A stretch of DNA of 64,000 nucleotides from JAWSVE01 sp050789445 (lineage in GTDB: Bacteria > Pseudomonadota > Gammaproteobacteria > Pseudomonadales > Cellvibrionaceae), in the NCBI GenBank assembly GCA_050789445.1, contig JAILXR010000001.1, positions 434,001-498,000 of the forward strand, written 5' to 3'. Under the pieces are notes generated by a model that did no database searches, was not told the DNA's origin, and was given only the letters and a program-made list of their open reading frames with translations. Positions within the stretch are counted from its first letter, which is position 1, and each line of letters starts with the position of its first letter. Below are positions 43,299 through 52,978 of the stretch, one piece after another. The position numbers and the translations under genes are program-made.

Positions 43299-44578
43299 AA
43301 AAATCATTATTTATATCGCTCGTAGGGGAGTTTCTTTCAAAATTTCCTTTGTTTGGATTTGAGTTTTTATTGGCGGCTAAATTATCACTTTATGATTATG
43401 CATTTTGGTCGTCTTTACTCTTGCTCTATAGATTTTCACCGTACCTGCATTTTGGTGTTCTTAGTTATTTTAATAAACGATATCCTTTAATGTTGGGTAG
43501 AAATAGACAGGAATCAAAAAAACGGATCGCCCGGCAAGTAAATAAGTCTATTAATTTGATTGCGTTACTGATATTTATACTAGCAATACTATTCCTATTC
43601 TTAGATATTATAAACTTCAAACACTTTATAGTTATTGTTACTATTTCATTTATTCAAATATATACATATTCACAAGCAGTACTTCGAAATGAAGGTGAAT
43701 TTCTCCATTTTACCATAGGACTTCTGTTATTTTCTGGGTTTCAATTTATTTTTTCGCTTGTAATGGTTGATGAAATAGGGATTTGGGGGGCTATTTTAAG
43801 CGTTTTTTTTGGATATCTAGTTTCAATTTTGTACTATGTTAAAATAAGTAATGTGGATTTTAATTGGGGGATGATAAGGCTTAATGACCTCATAAGAATT
43901 ACTAAGTTAGGTTTGGTCCCTTTCTTGTTAACAATAAGTGCATTTTTCGTTCAGGTTTCAGACCGCATTGCTTTGTTTATTGTTGATGATACTACTTTAA
44001 TGGCATCATATGGTTTTTTTGCTATCTTTTTACAGCTTGGAATTGTAATGGTGAATTCGATTGGGAAAGTTATGAGCCCATATATAATTACAAAGGTAGG
44101 TAGAGATGGGGCGAGTTCAACCTTAAGCTTGTGCATTTATAATGTTTATATAATATGTTTTGTGTACTTAATTTTCTTTATGGGATGCTATTTATACGGT
44201 GATTTTTTTGTCAATAAATTTTTCCAAAATTTTTCTGGAAGTATCTTGGGCGTTTTAAATTATGGAACTGTAGGTTTTTTACTTGCTATTGGACTTACTT
44301 TTTATCCTCAATTAATTGCTGTCAATAAAGAAAAAACAGTCATTTACTTGAACTTTATATCTTCGGCTTTTCTTGTTGTGGCTGTGTATTTTGGGGCAAC
44401 CCTATTCAAAGGGTATCTTGTATTTTCGTCATTATCATTATTGATTAATTCGTGTGTCGTCTACTTGTTAGTTCTTCTTTTAGAAAAAAAATTAGAAGTA
44501 AATCTGAAGAGCGTAAAATTAATCGTGGCTGTTATATTTGTAAACACATTTTTTGTGGGGCAGTATGTGTGGAATTAG
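43295..44578 (+). CDS. wzx: Polysaccharide flippase-like membrane protein (Wzx candidate)
   Basis: The 427-residue protein is made of about twelve transmembrane helices with few charged loops, matching the MATE/MOP flippase group of O-antigen exporters (LSKFPLFGFEFLLAAKLSLY at the start, and a central FFVQVSDRIALFIVDD with conserved-type Arg/Asp). It would flip undecaprenyl-linked repeat units across the inner membrane. It starts at ATG 43295, overlapping the polymerase gene by 4 nt. Its end overlaps the amidotransferase start by 14 nt. It is poorly conserved in sequence, so function follows topology and context. Confidence 0.75.
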   Translation: MKKSLFISLVGEFLSKFPLFGFEFLLAAKLSLYDYAFWSSLLLLYRFSPYLHFGVLSYFNKRYPLMLGRNRQESKKRIARQVNKSINLIALLIFILAILFLFLDIINFKHFIVIVTISFIQIYTYSQAVLRNEGEFLHFTIGLLLFSGFQFIFSLVMVDEIGIWGAILSVFFGYLVSILYYVKISNVDFNWGMIRLNDLIRITKLGLVPFLLTISAFFVQVSDRIALFIVDDTTLMASYGFFAIFLQLGIVMVNSIGKVMSPYIITKVGRDGASSTLSLCIYNVYIICFVYLIFFMGCYLYGDFFVNKFFQNFSGSILGVLNYGTVGFLLAIGLTFYPQLIAVNKEKTVIYLNFISSAFLVVAVYFGATLFKGYLVFSSLSLLINSCVVYLLVLLLEKKLEVNLKSVKLIVAVIFVNTFFVGQYVWN

Positions 44579-46406
44579 TTTTTATTGTTCTTTGAAGGGG
44601 GATTTTCCACATGAACTGGATAAAAGCCTTGATTTAATTGCCCATAGAGGTCCAGATGGTTCAGGAACAATAAAGAAGAAAATTGGGAAATACAATATTG
44701 GAATTGGACATAATCGTCTTAGTATAATTGATTTATCTGAGGCAGGAAGCCAGCCAATGGTTTCGAATAAAGGTAATATTTTATCGTTTAATGGAGAAAT
44801 TTATAATTTTAAAGAGTTGAAAGCAGGCCTTGATGATTTGGGCTGTGTATTTAATAGCTGTACTGATACAGAGGTATTGCTACAGTTGTTTGAAGCATAT
44901 GGTATTGATTCCTTCTCAATGCTTGAAGGTATGTTTACATTTGTTTTGTTAGATACTGAAAATGATAAATTTTATTTGGTTAGAGATAGTGTAGGGATTA
45001 AACCTGTATATATTTATGATAATAGCCAGGAAATATACGGTTGTAGTGAGATTAAGGGTTTGAAAGCATTCTCAAATGTAGTTTCTGAAATTGATAATGT
45101 TGATCTGTATGAGTTTTTTAATCAAGGGTTTCTTTACGAGCCTTCAACAGGTTATAAATTTATAAAAAAACTACTTCCTGGACATTGTTTATCCATAGAT
45201 TTAAAAAGCTCTAGAAGAGATATATTTGCTTTTAATGCAGGTATAAAGATAAGCGCCGGTGATAGATTCGAATCTTTTTTGATTCGTTCAATAAAGTTAC
45301 AACAAGTATCTGAAGTACCGCTGGGATTGTTCTTTAGTGGAGGAATGGATTCAAGTATTTTGGCAAGCCACTTTAACAGCCCCGAACTTTTTTTTGCAAA
45401 ATATGAATCAGATGTTTCCGCTGATTTAGATTTAAAATACTCAAAACTTATTGCTAATTATTTAGAAAAAAAATTAAATATTTCAGAAATGTCAATAAAT
45501 AGCGATAATGCAGACACTCTAATGGATACAATTGATTTTGTCGCAAAAAATACTGAAGAGTTAATTTCTGATTATACTTTTTTAGCGACGTATAAGCTTT
45601 CAAAGGCTGCCAAAAGCAAAGGCTATAAAGTAATGCTCAGTGGTATGGGAGGAGATGAAGTTTTTGCAGGTTATCCTCGATATAGGATAGTTCAATATGA
45701 CTATTTAATAAGAAAATTACGTTATCCGTTGAAGTTTTTACTAGATAAAAAAATGTTTCCATCAGGATTGAGTAAAAGATTTGAGCGATTAGTTTCTTAT
45801 GTTTCAGAAAATAATTGGGGTATAGCCTATTCTAGATTACTTGGGTACTTTTCTCGGGCTGAATTGAGTAGTTTTTTTCCTTCATATAAAAATTTAGATG
45901 CTCAATACTCTAAAAGAATTGATAAGTTATTAAATGATTTCGAGGGTCCTGCCGATAAAGTTAAAATGGCTCAACATTTAGATATAAAAGGTTTTTTGGC
46001 TCATAATTTAAGCGTCTCTGATAAAGCTAGTATGTTGGCGAGTATTGAATTGAGGGTGCCTCTTTTGTCTGAGCAGCTTGTTTCTTATGGTATGCAAGCC
46101 CCTCCTAATAGTCTAATAAAAAGAAATAAACTGAAGTATCCGCTTTGGAACGTTGCATCTAGAATTTTCCCAAAAAAATTACTAAACAGGCCGAAAACTG
46201 GCTTTAATCCACCGCTGGATGGTCTTGTAGAAAAAGTTGGGAGGATTAAGATCAAGCAAGAATTAAAATTTTTATCAAAAATATTCGACTTGGACGCAAT
46301 ATATTTAATAGTCGATCGTCACTTTGAAAAAGAGCAGGACAATACTTATAAAATTTGGCAGCTATTATATTTTTCACGCTGGCTGAAAGCGCATGATAAA
46401 ACTTAG
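44565..46406 (+). CDS. asnB: Asparagine synthase (glutamine-hydrolysing) type amidotransferase
   Basis: The 613-residue protein starts MCGISFY, so the class II glutamine amidotransferase Cys follows the initiator Met. This fixes the start at ATG 44565 rather than the upstream TTG. Further motifs are LIAHRGPDGSG, LSFNGEIYNF, and the synthetase PP-loop LFFSGGMDSSILA with GMGGDEVFAGYPRY. In O-antigen clusters such proteins (for example WbpS) amidate uronic acid residues. No UDP-sugar 6-dehydrogenase is present in the window, so the acceptor could be a nonulosonate carboxyl or a uronate made elsewhere; asparagine synthesis itself is also possible. It overlaps both neighbours by 14 nt. Confidence 0.85.
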   Translation: MCGISFYCSLKGDFPHELDKSLDLIAHRGPDGSGTIKKKIGKYNIGIGHNRLSIIDLSEAGSQPMVSNKGNILSFNGEIYNFKELKAGLDDLGCVFNSCTDTEVLLQLFEAYGIDSFSMLEGMFTFVLLDTENDKFYLVRDSVGIKPVYIYDNSQEIYGCSEIKGLKAFSNVVSEIDNVDLYEFFNQGFLYEPSTGYKFIKKLLPGHCLSIDLKSSRRDIFAFNAGIKISAGDRFESFLIRSIKLQQVSEVPLGLFFSGGMDSSILASHFNSPELFFAKYESDVSADLDLKYSKLIANYLEKKLNISEMSINSDNADTLMDTIDFVAKNTEELISDYTFLATYKLSKAAKSKGYKVMLSGMGGDEVFAGYPRYRIVQYDYLIRKLRYPLKFLLDKKMFPSGLSKRFERLVSYVSENNWGIAYSRLLGYFSRAELSSFFPSYKNLDAQYSKRIDKLLNDFEGPADKVKMAQHLDIKGFLAHNLSVSDKASMLASIELRVPLLSEQLVSYGMQAPPNSLIKRNKLKYPLWNVASRIFPKKLLNRPKTGFNPPLDGLVEKVGRIKIKQELKFLSKIFDLDAIYLIVDRHFEKEQDNTYKIWQLLYFSRWLKAHDKT

Positions 46407-48054
46407 GCAGACTATAGATTTACTTTTTAAATATTATTCTACAGTTAAGTATCTTCGCTTTTCTCAGGTCTATTATCGACTTTATTATCGCATCTCCCAA
46501 GTTAAGCTGTCTTCAGAAGTATTATCTGAAATGAAATTCGTTGATTTTACATGGCAAGCTGTCGGGTATTCTGAACAATGTTTTTTTGTTAAGGATAAGG
46601 TTAGATTTCTAGGAAAAGAAGGGATTTTATCGTCAGCAGAATCTTGGAACTCCACTCTAAAAGAAAAACTTTGGTTGTACAACGCTCATTATTTTGATGA
46701 TTTGAATGCAATAGATAATGAAACTCGGTATCAATTACAATTTGATTTAATCAGAAGGTGGATTAAAGAAAACCCTCCAGTAGAGGGAAACGGTTGGGAG
46801 CCATATCCATTATCTCTTCGAATTGTGAATTGGATAAAATGGCTGAGTAGGCATAAAGTCCAGTCTGAAACCATTTTACTAAGTCTTAATCAACAAGCTG
46901 AAGCATTGTTCCAACAGCTTGAATATCATATTCTCGGTAATCACTTATTTGCTAATGCTAAAGCCTTGGTTTTTCTTGGCGTGTATCTTGATTCAAATAC
47001 ATCAGAAAAATACTTAACAAAGGGATTGAACCTCATTGTTCGAGAAGTGGAAGAGCAGTTTTTAAAAGATGGTGGACATTTTGAAAGAAGTCCCATGTAT
47101 CATGAGATTTTACTATGGGATGTTTTGGATTTAATTCATTTGTCTCAAGTTAGTAAAAATAAAAAATTAAACGAAATTGAATCAGTGTTAATTAATACTG
47201 CGAAAAAAGCGTTGAGCTGGTTGAAAGTAATGTCTCATCCAGATGGCGAGATAAGTTTTTTTAATGATGCCGCCATCGGCATTGCTGCACCACCAGCTAC
47301 AATAGAGTCCTATTATCTAAGTTTGATTCCACAAAAAAAGAATTTTGTTTCAGATGTTAATAAAGATGGCATGCTTATCACTTTAGATGATAGCGGATAT
47401 AGCCGCGTGAGCATGCCTAATCATGTCACTTTGTTTGATCATGGGCCTGTCGGACCGGATTATCTTCCGGGGCATGCACATGCTGATACTTTAAGTTTTG
47501 AGTGGTCTGTGGGTAAGCAGCGTGTTTTAGTTAACTCTGGTACATCATTATATGGCTTAAGTGAGGAGCGCTCTCGGCAAAGGAAAACAGCAGCACATAA
47601 TACAGTTGTAATTAATGATGAAGATTCATCAGTGGTGTGGGGTGGTTTTAGAGTTGCGCAGCGTGCTCGTGCAATACTTGAATCATCAAGTTGTGCCGAA
47701 GGCAAAGTGGAGCTAGTTGCGTCACATGATGGGTATAAGCGGCTACGGGGAAAACCTGTCCATAGACGAAAGGTCATATTGGAAAAAGATTCGCTAGAAG
47801 TTATTGATAGTATCGATGGAAAATTCAAAACAGCATTTGCTTTTTTTCACATACACCCTGATATTTCTGTGGAAAAAACGAAAAATTCAATTGTTTTGGT
47901 GCTCCCTAATCAGAAAATTATTTCTGTTGTATCAGAACAAAATCTAGGTGTTGAGGAAACAACTTGGCATCCGAATTTTGGGGTTAGTGTTAATAACGTT
48001 AAGATTAGACTTACGTTGTCTCCTTCTTCAAATATAAAATTTTTTCTTAATTAA
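46393..48054 (+). CDS. Heparinase II/III-like protein without signal peptide
   Basis: The 553-residue protein has an alpha/alpha-barrel-like N-terminal half (LYNAHYFDDLNA, NGWEPYPLSLRIVNWIKWL, LGNHLFANAKALVFLGVYL, FERSPMYHEILLWDVLDL) and a beta-rich C-terminal heparinase II/III domain (GHAHADTLSFEWSVG, LVNSGTSLYGLS, TAAHNTVVIND). Tyr and His residues at these sites match the catalytic set of polysaccharide lyases. Yet the N-terminus (MIKLRQTIDLLFKYYSTVKY) is not a signal peptide, so the protein should be cytoplasmic. Its role in O-antigen synthesis is unknown; such genes recur beside GT4 and amidotransferase genes. It overlaps the amidotransferase by 14 nt. Confidence 0.78.
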   Translation: MIKLRQTIDLLFKYYSTVKYLRFSQVYYRLYYRISQVKLSSEVLSEMKFVDFTWQAVGYSEQCFFVKDKVRFLGKEGILSSAESWNSTLKEKLWLYNAHYFDDLNAIDNETRYQLQFDLIRRWIKENPPVEGNGWEPYPLSLRIVNWIKWLSRHKVQSETILLSLNQQAEALFQQLEYHILGNHLFANAKALVFLGVYLDSNTSEKYLTKGLNLIVREVEEQFLKDGGHFERSPMYHEILLWDVLDLIHLSQVSKNKKLNEIESVLINTAKKALSWLKVMSHPDGEISFFNDAAIGIAAPPATIESYYLSLIPQKKNFVSDVNKDGMLITLDDSGYSRVSMPNHVTLFDHGPVGPDYLPGHAHADTLSFEWSVGKQRVLVNSGTSLYGLSEERSRQRKTAAHNTVVINDEDSSVVWGGFRVAQRARAILESSSCAEGKVELVASHDGYKRLRGKPVHRRKVILEKDSLEVIDSIDGKFKTAFAFFHIHPDISVEKTKNSIVLVLPNQKIISVVSEQNLGVEETTWHPNFGVSVNNVKIRLTLSPSSNIKFFLN

Positions 48055-48062
48055 GGCCTATT

Positions 48063-49253
48063 GTGAAAATACTAATCCTTTCATTCTACTATCAGCCCGA
48101 TTTAAGTGCGGGCTCATTTCGATGCGCTGCTTTAGTCGAGCAATTAAGCAAAGCCGAGGGAGTGGAACTCGATGTTATTACAACATTACCTAATCGATAT
48201 GCATCATTTTCCTCTGAAGCTAAAGAGCAAGAAACAATTGAAAATGTGAATATACATCGAGTAAAGCTGCCTTCTCATCAAAGTGGAATGTTAGATCAAT
48301 CAAAAGCATTTATTTCTTACTATAAGGCTGTGATGAAACTAGTGGCTAACAATCAATATGATATGGTTTATGCGACTAGCTCCAGACTATTTACTGCATT
48401 TTTAGGAGCACGGATTGCAAAAAAGAAATCTATTCCTCTTTATTTGGACGTGAGAGATATTTTTGTAGATACGATAAGTGACGTTCTTCCTTCCTTCATC
48501 ACTTTTTTTGCGAAGCCTGTTTTAAATTACATAGAAAATTATTCTTTCGGGGCTGCTAGGCGAATTAATCTGGTTTCTAGAGGGTTTCAATCATATTTCC
48601 AAAAAAGATATCCTCAGGTGGAATACAGATGGTTTACAAATGGTATTGATAAAGAGTTTTTAGATACAGTAAAACCTCTGGATAATAAAGTGTTAACTGA
48701 GGGTGAAAATGTCACCATTTTATATGCTGGCAATATTGGTGAGGGGCAGGGGTTAGAATCAATTGTGCCATGTCTTGCTAAAAAATTAGGTTCAAATGTT
48801 ATGATAAAAATAATAGGAGATGGGGGGAAAAAACAAAATTTAATTGATGCTCTAGCCTTAGAGAAAATAAATAATGTTCATATGCTGCCTCCTGTGAGCA
48901 GAGATCAATTGATCTTAGAATATAGAAAAGCCGATGTGCTGTTTCTGCATTTGAATGATTACCCTGCTTTTGAAAAAGTACTACCGTCTAAAATTTTTGA
49001 ATATGCGGCGATGGGCAAGCCTATTTTAGCCGGGGTTGGGGGCTACGCAGGAGGTTTCTTAAGAGAAGAGGTTATGAATTCTGCTGTATTCTCGCCTGGG
49101 AAATGCGATGAGGGAATAAATGCTTATTCGCTTTTGAGTATGAAAGTAATAGAGCGAAAAGAATTCAATAGTAAATATAGTCGAACTAGAATTATGAAGT
49201 TGATGGCTGACGATATTCTTTCGTTTGCAAAAGACAATGTGAGTGATTTGTGA
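48063..49253 (+). CDS. Family 4 glycosyltransferase (WbuB-like)
   Basis: The 396-residue GT-B protein starts MKILILSFYYQPDLSAGSFR, has the acceptor-domain LYLDVRDIFVDT and a C-terminal donor site with LYAGNIGEGQGLESIV, and FLHLNDYPAFEKVLPSKIFEYAAMGKPILAG, the E-x7-E-type loop of GT4 enzymes. It probably adds one sugar to the lipid-linked repeat unit, possibly fucosamine or rhamnose. It is one of only two clear soluble glycosyltransferase candidates in the locus. GTG 48063 starts the gene 9 nt after the lyase-like gene; a 4-nt overlap joins it to the next. Confidence 0.85.
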   Translation: MKILILSFYYQPDLSAGSFRCAALVEQLSKAEGVELDVITTLPNRYASFSSEAKEQETIENVNIHRVKLPSHQSGMLDQSKAFISYYKAVMKLVANNQYDMVYATSSRLFTAFLGARIAKKKSIPLYLDVRDIFVDTISDVLPSFITFFAKPVLNYIENYSFGAARRINLVSRGFQSYFQKRYPQVEYRWFTNGIDKEFLDTVKPLDNKVLTEGENVTILYAGNIGEGQGLESIVPCLAKKLGSNVMIKIIGDGGKKQNLIDALALEKINNVHMLPPVSRDQLILEYRKADVLFLHLNDYPAFEKVLPSKIFEYAAMGKPILAGVGGYAGGFLREEVMNSAVFSPGKCDEGINAYSLLSMKVIERKEFNSKYSRTRIMKLMADDILSFAKDNVSDL

Positions 49254-50194
49254 AGATTGTGCTAACTGGAGCAACTGGCTTCGTAGGCGGGCATCTTTAT
49301 CGTTCTCTGCTTCATCATGATGTTCACGTTATTGGTCGTTCGAAACCTTCAGAAACGCTAGACTCTCATTTTTTTCAAGCTCTAATTGAAAAAAACATTG
49401 ATTTCAGTAATGTACTGCTTAGTACTGACATTCTTATTCATTGCGCTGCACGTGCACATGTCATGAAGGATGAAGAGGCTGATCCTTTACATACCTATCG
49501 GGAAGTTAATACGGCGGGTACATTAAACCTCGCCCATCAAGCAGCTTTAGCAGGGGTTAAACGTTTTATTTTTATTAGTTCTATTAAGGTGAATGGTGAA
49601 ACCACGAATAGTTCGTCTCCATTTTCTGAACAAGATTTACCTGCACCTCAAGATCCTTATGGTGTATCTAAAATGGAAGCTGAAGCTGGGCTTCGTTTAA
49701 TTGCTGAAGAAACTGGAATGGAAGTAGTTATTATTCGTCCCCCTTTGGTGTATGGCCCCGGTGTCAAAGCTAATTTTTTAAGTTTGATTAAACTGGCTAG
49801 AATGAAAATCCCTCTACCTTTTGGTGGGATTAAGAATGCTCGCAGCATGATATATGTAGATAACTTGGTGGACTTTATTATCTGTTGTATCGATAACCCC
49901 GCAGCAAAAAATCAAACGTTTCTCATTTCAGACGGTAAAGATTTATCTCTCTCTGACTTATTAATTCTTATGCGTAGAGCTATGGGTAAGTCACCATCTT
50001 TATTTCCTGTCCCCATTATTTTATTTAAAATTGCGGGTGCAGTTACGGGCAAGAGAGCTTTTGTTGAGCGATTGTTTGGTTCTTTACAGGTTGATTCCAC
50101 AAAGGCACATGAGTTATTAGGTTGGAAACCTCCTTATACCGTTGAGCAAGGTATTCAAAATACCATTGATTCATTTTGTGAGAGTAATAAATAG
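49250..50194 (+). CDS. NDP-sugar epimerase/reductase (WbpV-like SDR)
   Basis: The 314-residue extended SDR has LTGATGFVGGHLYRSLL, ILIHCAARAHVMKDEEADPL, FISSIKVNGE, the YGVSK Tyr/Lys pair and PPLVYGPGVKANFLSLIKL. This resembles WbpV/WbfT-type enzymes, which reduce the 4-keto group of UDP-6-deoxy sugars (from a WbpM product) to UDP-QuiNAc or UDP-FucNAc for the first sugar of the repeat unit. Direct linkage to the phosphoglycosyl transferase gene supports this. GTG 49250 overlaps the glycosyltransferase stop by 4 nt. A UDP-glucose 4-epimerase role is less likely. Confidence 0.8.
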   Translation: MKIVLTGATGFVGGHLYRSLLHHDVHVIGRSKPSETLDSHFFQALIEKNIDFSNVLLSTDILIHCAARAHVMKDEEADPLHTYREVNTAGTLNLAHQAALAGVKRFIFISSIKVNGETTNSSSPFSEQDLPAPQDPYGVSKMEAEAGLRLIAEETGMEVVIIRPPLVYGPGVKANFLSLIKLARMKIPLPFGGIKNARSMIYVDNLVDFIICCIDNPAAKNQTFLISDGKDLSLSDLLILMRRAMGKSPSLFPVPIILFKIAGAVTGKRAFVERLFGSLQVDSTKAHELLGWKPPYTVEQGIQNTIDSFCESNK

Positions 50195-50195
50195 C

Positions 50196-50747
50196 ATGTT
50201 TCGTCTTTTTGATATTGGATTTTCTCTTTTAGGCTTAGTGTTTGGTCTTCCCCTTTTTTTACTGATATATATCATTGGCTTGTTTGATACTGGTTCACCA
50301 ATGTTTTTGCAGGAAAGAGTAGGGCGTAATAAAAAAGCTTTTACCTTGGTGAAATTTCGAACTATGAAGGTGGACACGGTTTCTGTTGCAAGTCATTTAG
50401 CGTCTTCGACTTCTATCACTAAATTTGGAATCATTTTACGAAAAACTAAATTGGATGAGTTACCGCAGTTGTGGAATGTACTTAAGGGTGAGATGAGCTT
50501 AGTTGGGCCTCGTCCAAACCTGTTCAATCAAGACGAGTTAATTACTGAACGTGATGCGCTGGGTGTTTATGATGTTCGCCCTGGTATTACTGGGCTTGCA
50601 CAGGTGAATGAAATTGATATGTCGACTCCCGCGTTATTAGCAAAAACTGATGCGCAAATGATAAGAGAATTGTCGGTTGATAAATATTTTAAATATATTA
50701 TACAAACAGTAACAGGAAAAGGATCAGGTGATAGGATTAATAAATAG
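50196..50747 (+). CDS. Small initiating phosphoglycosyl transferase (PglC/WecA-independent type)
   Basis: The 183-residue protein is a monotopic bacterial sugar transferase: an N-terminal re-entrant hydrophobic helix (FSLLGLVFGLPLFLLIYIIG), ERVGRNKKAFTLVKFRTMK, LDELPQLWNVLKGEMSLVGP with Asp-Glu catalytic dyad, and RPGITGLAQVN. It should load a UDP-diNAcBac/QuiNAc/FucNAc-type sugar onto undecaprenyl phosphate and begin O-unit assembly. ATG 50196 is preferred over an upstream in-frame ATG at 50142, since it follows the previous stop by 1 nt and gives the family's normal short form. Which sugar it uses is not visible. Confidence 0.87.
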   Translation: MFRLFDIGFSLLGLVFGLPLFLLIYIIGLFDTGSPMFLQERVGRNKKAFTLVKFRTMKVDTVSVASHLASSTSITKFGIILRKTKLDELPQLWNVLKGEMSLVGPRPNLFNQDELITERDALGVYDVRPGITGLAQVNEIDMSTPALLAKTDAQMIRELSVDKYFKYIIQTVTGKGSGDRINK

Positions 50748-50855
50748 GCCCATTTGAAGGCGTTCAATTTTTAAGGCTTTGGCGGCGAAAAAATAGCTAG
50801 GGGTTGGGTGAATAGATTAATATTTCAACTTGTTTATTATAGTAGATTAAAGCGT

Positions 50856-52772
50856 CTACTTAACTAAGAGTAATTTATTTTCTTCTGCTAGCTTATCAAG
50901 CGTATTTGAAATCTTTTTGTTTGACTGGTAACCAGTTGGCGCACTCAACAAAATTTCTTTTACTTTGTTCGTGTCGCAGGTTTTGCAGTTACTATTGAAA
51001 TCATTAAGAAGCTGATGGATTTTATCCCACTCCAATGAAATCTCTTCGGCACGCATTATTCTAGAGTGTTCAGTCCCCGAAACAGTTTCCCCGATCAATA
51101 ATTCTTCGTATAACTTTTCGCCTGGTCTAAGGCCTGCAAATTCTAATTCAATATCACCAGTCGGATTTGTCTTGTCTTGTAAGGTTAAACCAGAAAGATG
51201 GATCATTCTTGTCGCTAAATCGATTATTTTTACAGGTTCGCCCATATCTAATACAAATACATCGCCACCAGTGCCCATGGAGCCTGCTTGAATAACAAGC
51301 TCAGCGGCTTCAGGAATCGTCATAAAGTATCGAGTGATGTCTTTGTGGGTAATCGTAACGGGGCCACCGGCTTTAATTTGTTTTCTAAAAAGTGGAACAA
51401 CAGAACCAGAAGACCCAAGTACATTTCCAAACCGGACCATTGTGAAGCGAGTGGTAGCTTGTCTTTTAGAAAGTGCTTGTAGAACAAGCTCTGCAACACG
51501 TTTAGTCGCACCCATAATGTTGGTGGGTCGAACGGCTTTGTCTGTTGAGATCAAAACAAATGATTCTACTTTTGAATTGATTGCCGCCTCGGCTGATGAC
51601 CAAGTGCCCAGAATATTATTTTTAACTCCTTCGATAATGTTGTCTTCAATTATTGGTACGTGTTTATAAGCAGCAGCATGGTAAATAGTGTTGATCTTGT
51701 GGCAGGTGAAAATACTTTCGAGATAGCGTTGGTTTTGCACAGAACCAATCATAAATACTAACTCTGGTTGCTGAGCTAATGTTGATAGCTGTTCTCTGAG
51801 TTGCTGTTCTATTTTATAAAGGTTGTATTCATTTAATTCAAAAAGCACAAGTTTTTTGGGTGATGATTTTAAAATCTGTCGACATAGTTCAGAACCAATA
51901 GAGCCGCCAGCGCCAGTTACTAAGACGTTCTTATTTTTAATATTTGCATCAAGTAATTGCGGGTTAGGCTTTACGGGGTCTCGACCTAATAAGTCTTCAA
52001 CATCGACATCTTTAATGTCTTCGATCTTTGCTTTGCCGCTCAAGACGTCATTCATTGCGGGCATTGTTTTTATACTGACGCCTAAAGGCTCTAGCTTATT
52101 GACAATAATGGATCTTTTAGAGCGGGGTGTATTGCCGAGTGCGAGTAATATGTGTTTTGTATCCCACTGCTTTGTCAGCTTGGGTAATTTTTCAGGTTTG
52201 AATACAGTTAATCCGCTCAGCACAGTTTTGTGCAGTTTAGGGTTGTCATCAACAAAGCCCATAACCTTGTATTTAGACCCTTGTAATTCGCTTGCTAATT
52301 GAAAGCCAGCATTACCTGCTCCGTAAATAATGACTTTTTCTTTCGTCTGATGCGCTTCTTTGTTTAGTAGTAGGACAATACTACGGATAAATAAGCGTGG
52401 TGTTCCTACAAAAAAGAGAGCAGCGAATGCGTAAATAATAGGAACTGAACGTGGGATGGCTGAATTAAGAAAAAAGCTCGCAATGGCAAGTGTAGCAGCA
52501 GAGATGAAAACACCAAGTGCAACATGTATAAGCGCCTGATGGGCCATGAATCTTAATATGGCTCGGTATAATCCCAGCTGGATAAAGGCAAAAAGGGAGA
52601 TAATTAGAGTAATGGCCAGTGTTGCGTATTCTACTGTTCCAAGAGAAATCTCAAAACGTCCTAATCTAAGGCAGATGGAAAAATAGAGCGCAAATGCAAG
52701 AGCTAGAGAGTCGTAAGAAAGAGATATTATTCTTTTGGTTTTTCTAGGTGCTTCGAAAAGTCTTCCAATCAT
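50856..52772 (-). CDS. wbpM: UDP-GlcNAc 4,6-dehydratase, membrane form (WbpM/CapD family)
   Basis: The 638-residue protein has four N-terminal transmembrane helices (about residues 12-110), a first Rossmann-like domain (VIIYGAGNAGFQLASELQGS) and a second extended-SDR domain (VLVTGAGGSIGSELCRQIL near residue 285). The catalytic segment STDKAVRPTNIMGATKR has Met in the Tyr position, as in WbpM and PglF. It should make UDP-4-keto-6-deoxy-GlcNAc for the WbpV-like enzyme. It is on the minus strand, convergent with the rest of the cluster; AAGAGGAA before ATG at 52772 is a good ribosome binding site. In P. aeruginosa wbpM also closes the O-antigen locus near a tRNA-Asn gene. Confidence 0.92.
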   Translation of the reverse strand: MIGRLFEAPRKTKRIISLSYDSLALAFALYFSICLRLGRFEISLGTVEYATLAITLIISLFAFIQLGLYRAILRFMAHQALIHVALGVFISAATLAIASFFLNSAIPRSVPIIYAFAALFFVGTPRLFIRSIVLLLNKEAHQTKEKVIIYGAGNAGFQLASELQGSKYKVMGFVDDNPKLHKTVLSGLTVFKPEKLPKLTKQWDTKHILLALGNTPRSKRSIIVNKLEPLGVSIKTMPAMNDVLSGKAKIEDIKDVDVEDLLGRDPVKPNPQLLDANIKNKNVLVTGAGGSIGSELCRQILKSSPKKLVLFELNEYNLYKIEQQLREQLSTLAQQPELVFMIGSVQNQRYLESIFTCHKINTIYHAAAYKHVPIIEDNIIEGVKNNILGTWSSAEAAINSKVESFVLISTDKAVRPTNIMGATKRVAELVLQALSKRQATTRFTMVRFGNVLGSSGSVVPLFRKQIKAGGPVTITHKDITRYFMTIPEAAELVIQAGSMGTGGDVFVLDMGEPVKIIDLATRMIHLSGLTLQDKTNPTGDIELEFAGLRPGEKLYEELLIGETVSGTEHSRIMRAEEISLEWDKIHQLLNDFNSNCKTCDTNKVKEILLSAPTGYQSNKKISNTLDKLAEENKLLLVK

Positions 52773-52978
52773 TTTCGACGATTCCTCTTAATCTGAGATG
52801 TTAAGCAAAGAATTATAAAGCTAAAGGCAGCCAGAAGTAATTAAAATAAGATAAGTGTATCTGGGTTTATTCTAAAATTTTGCTTAGAAAATAAAGTGAT
52901 CAAAGCCAAGATTATAGACTAAAAGCAAGAGTTTGCTGAATGTTTTGAAAAATGCACTTACACCAATTGAGGTGAAAG

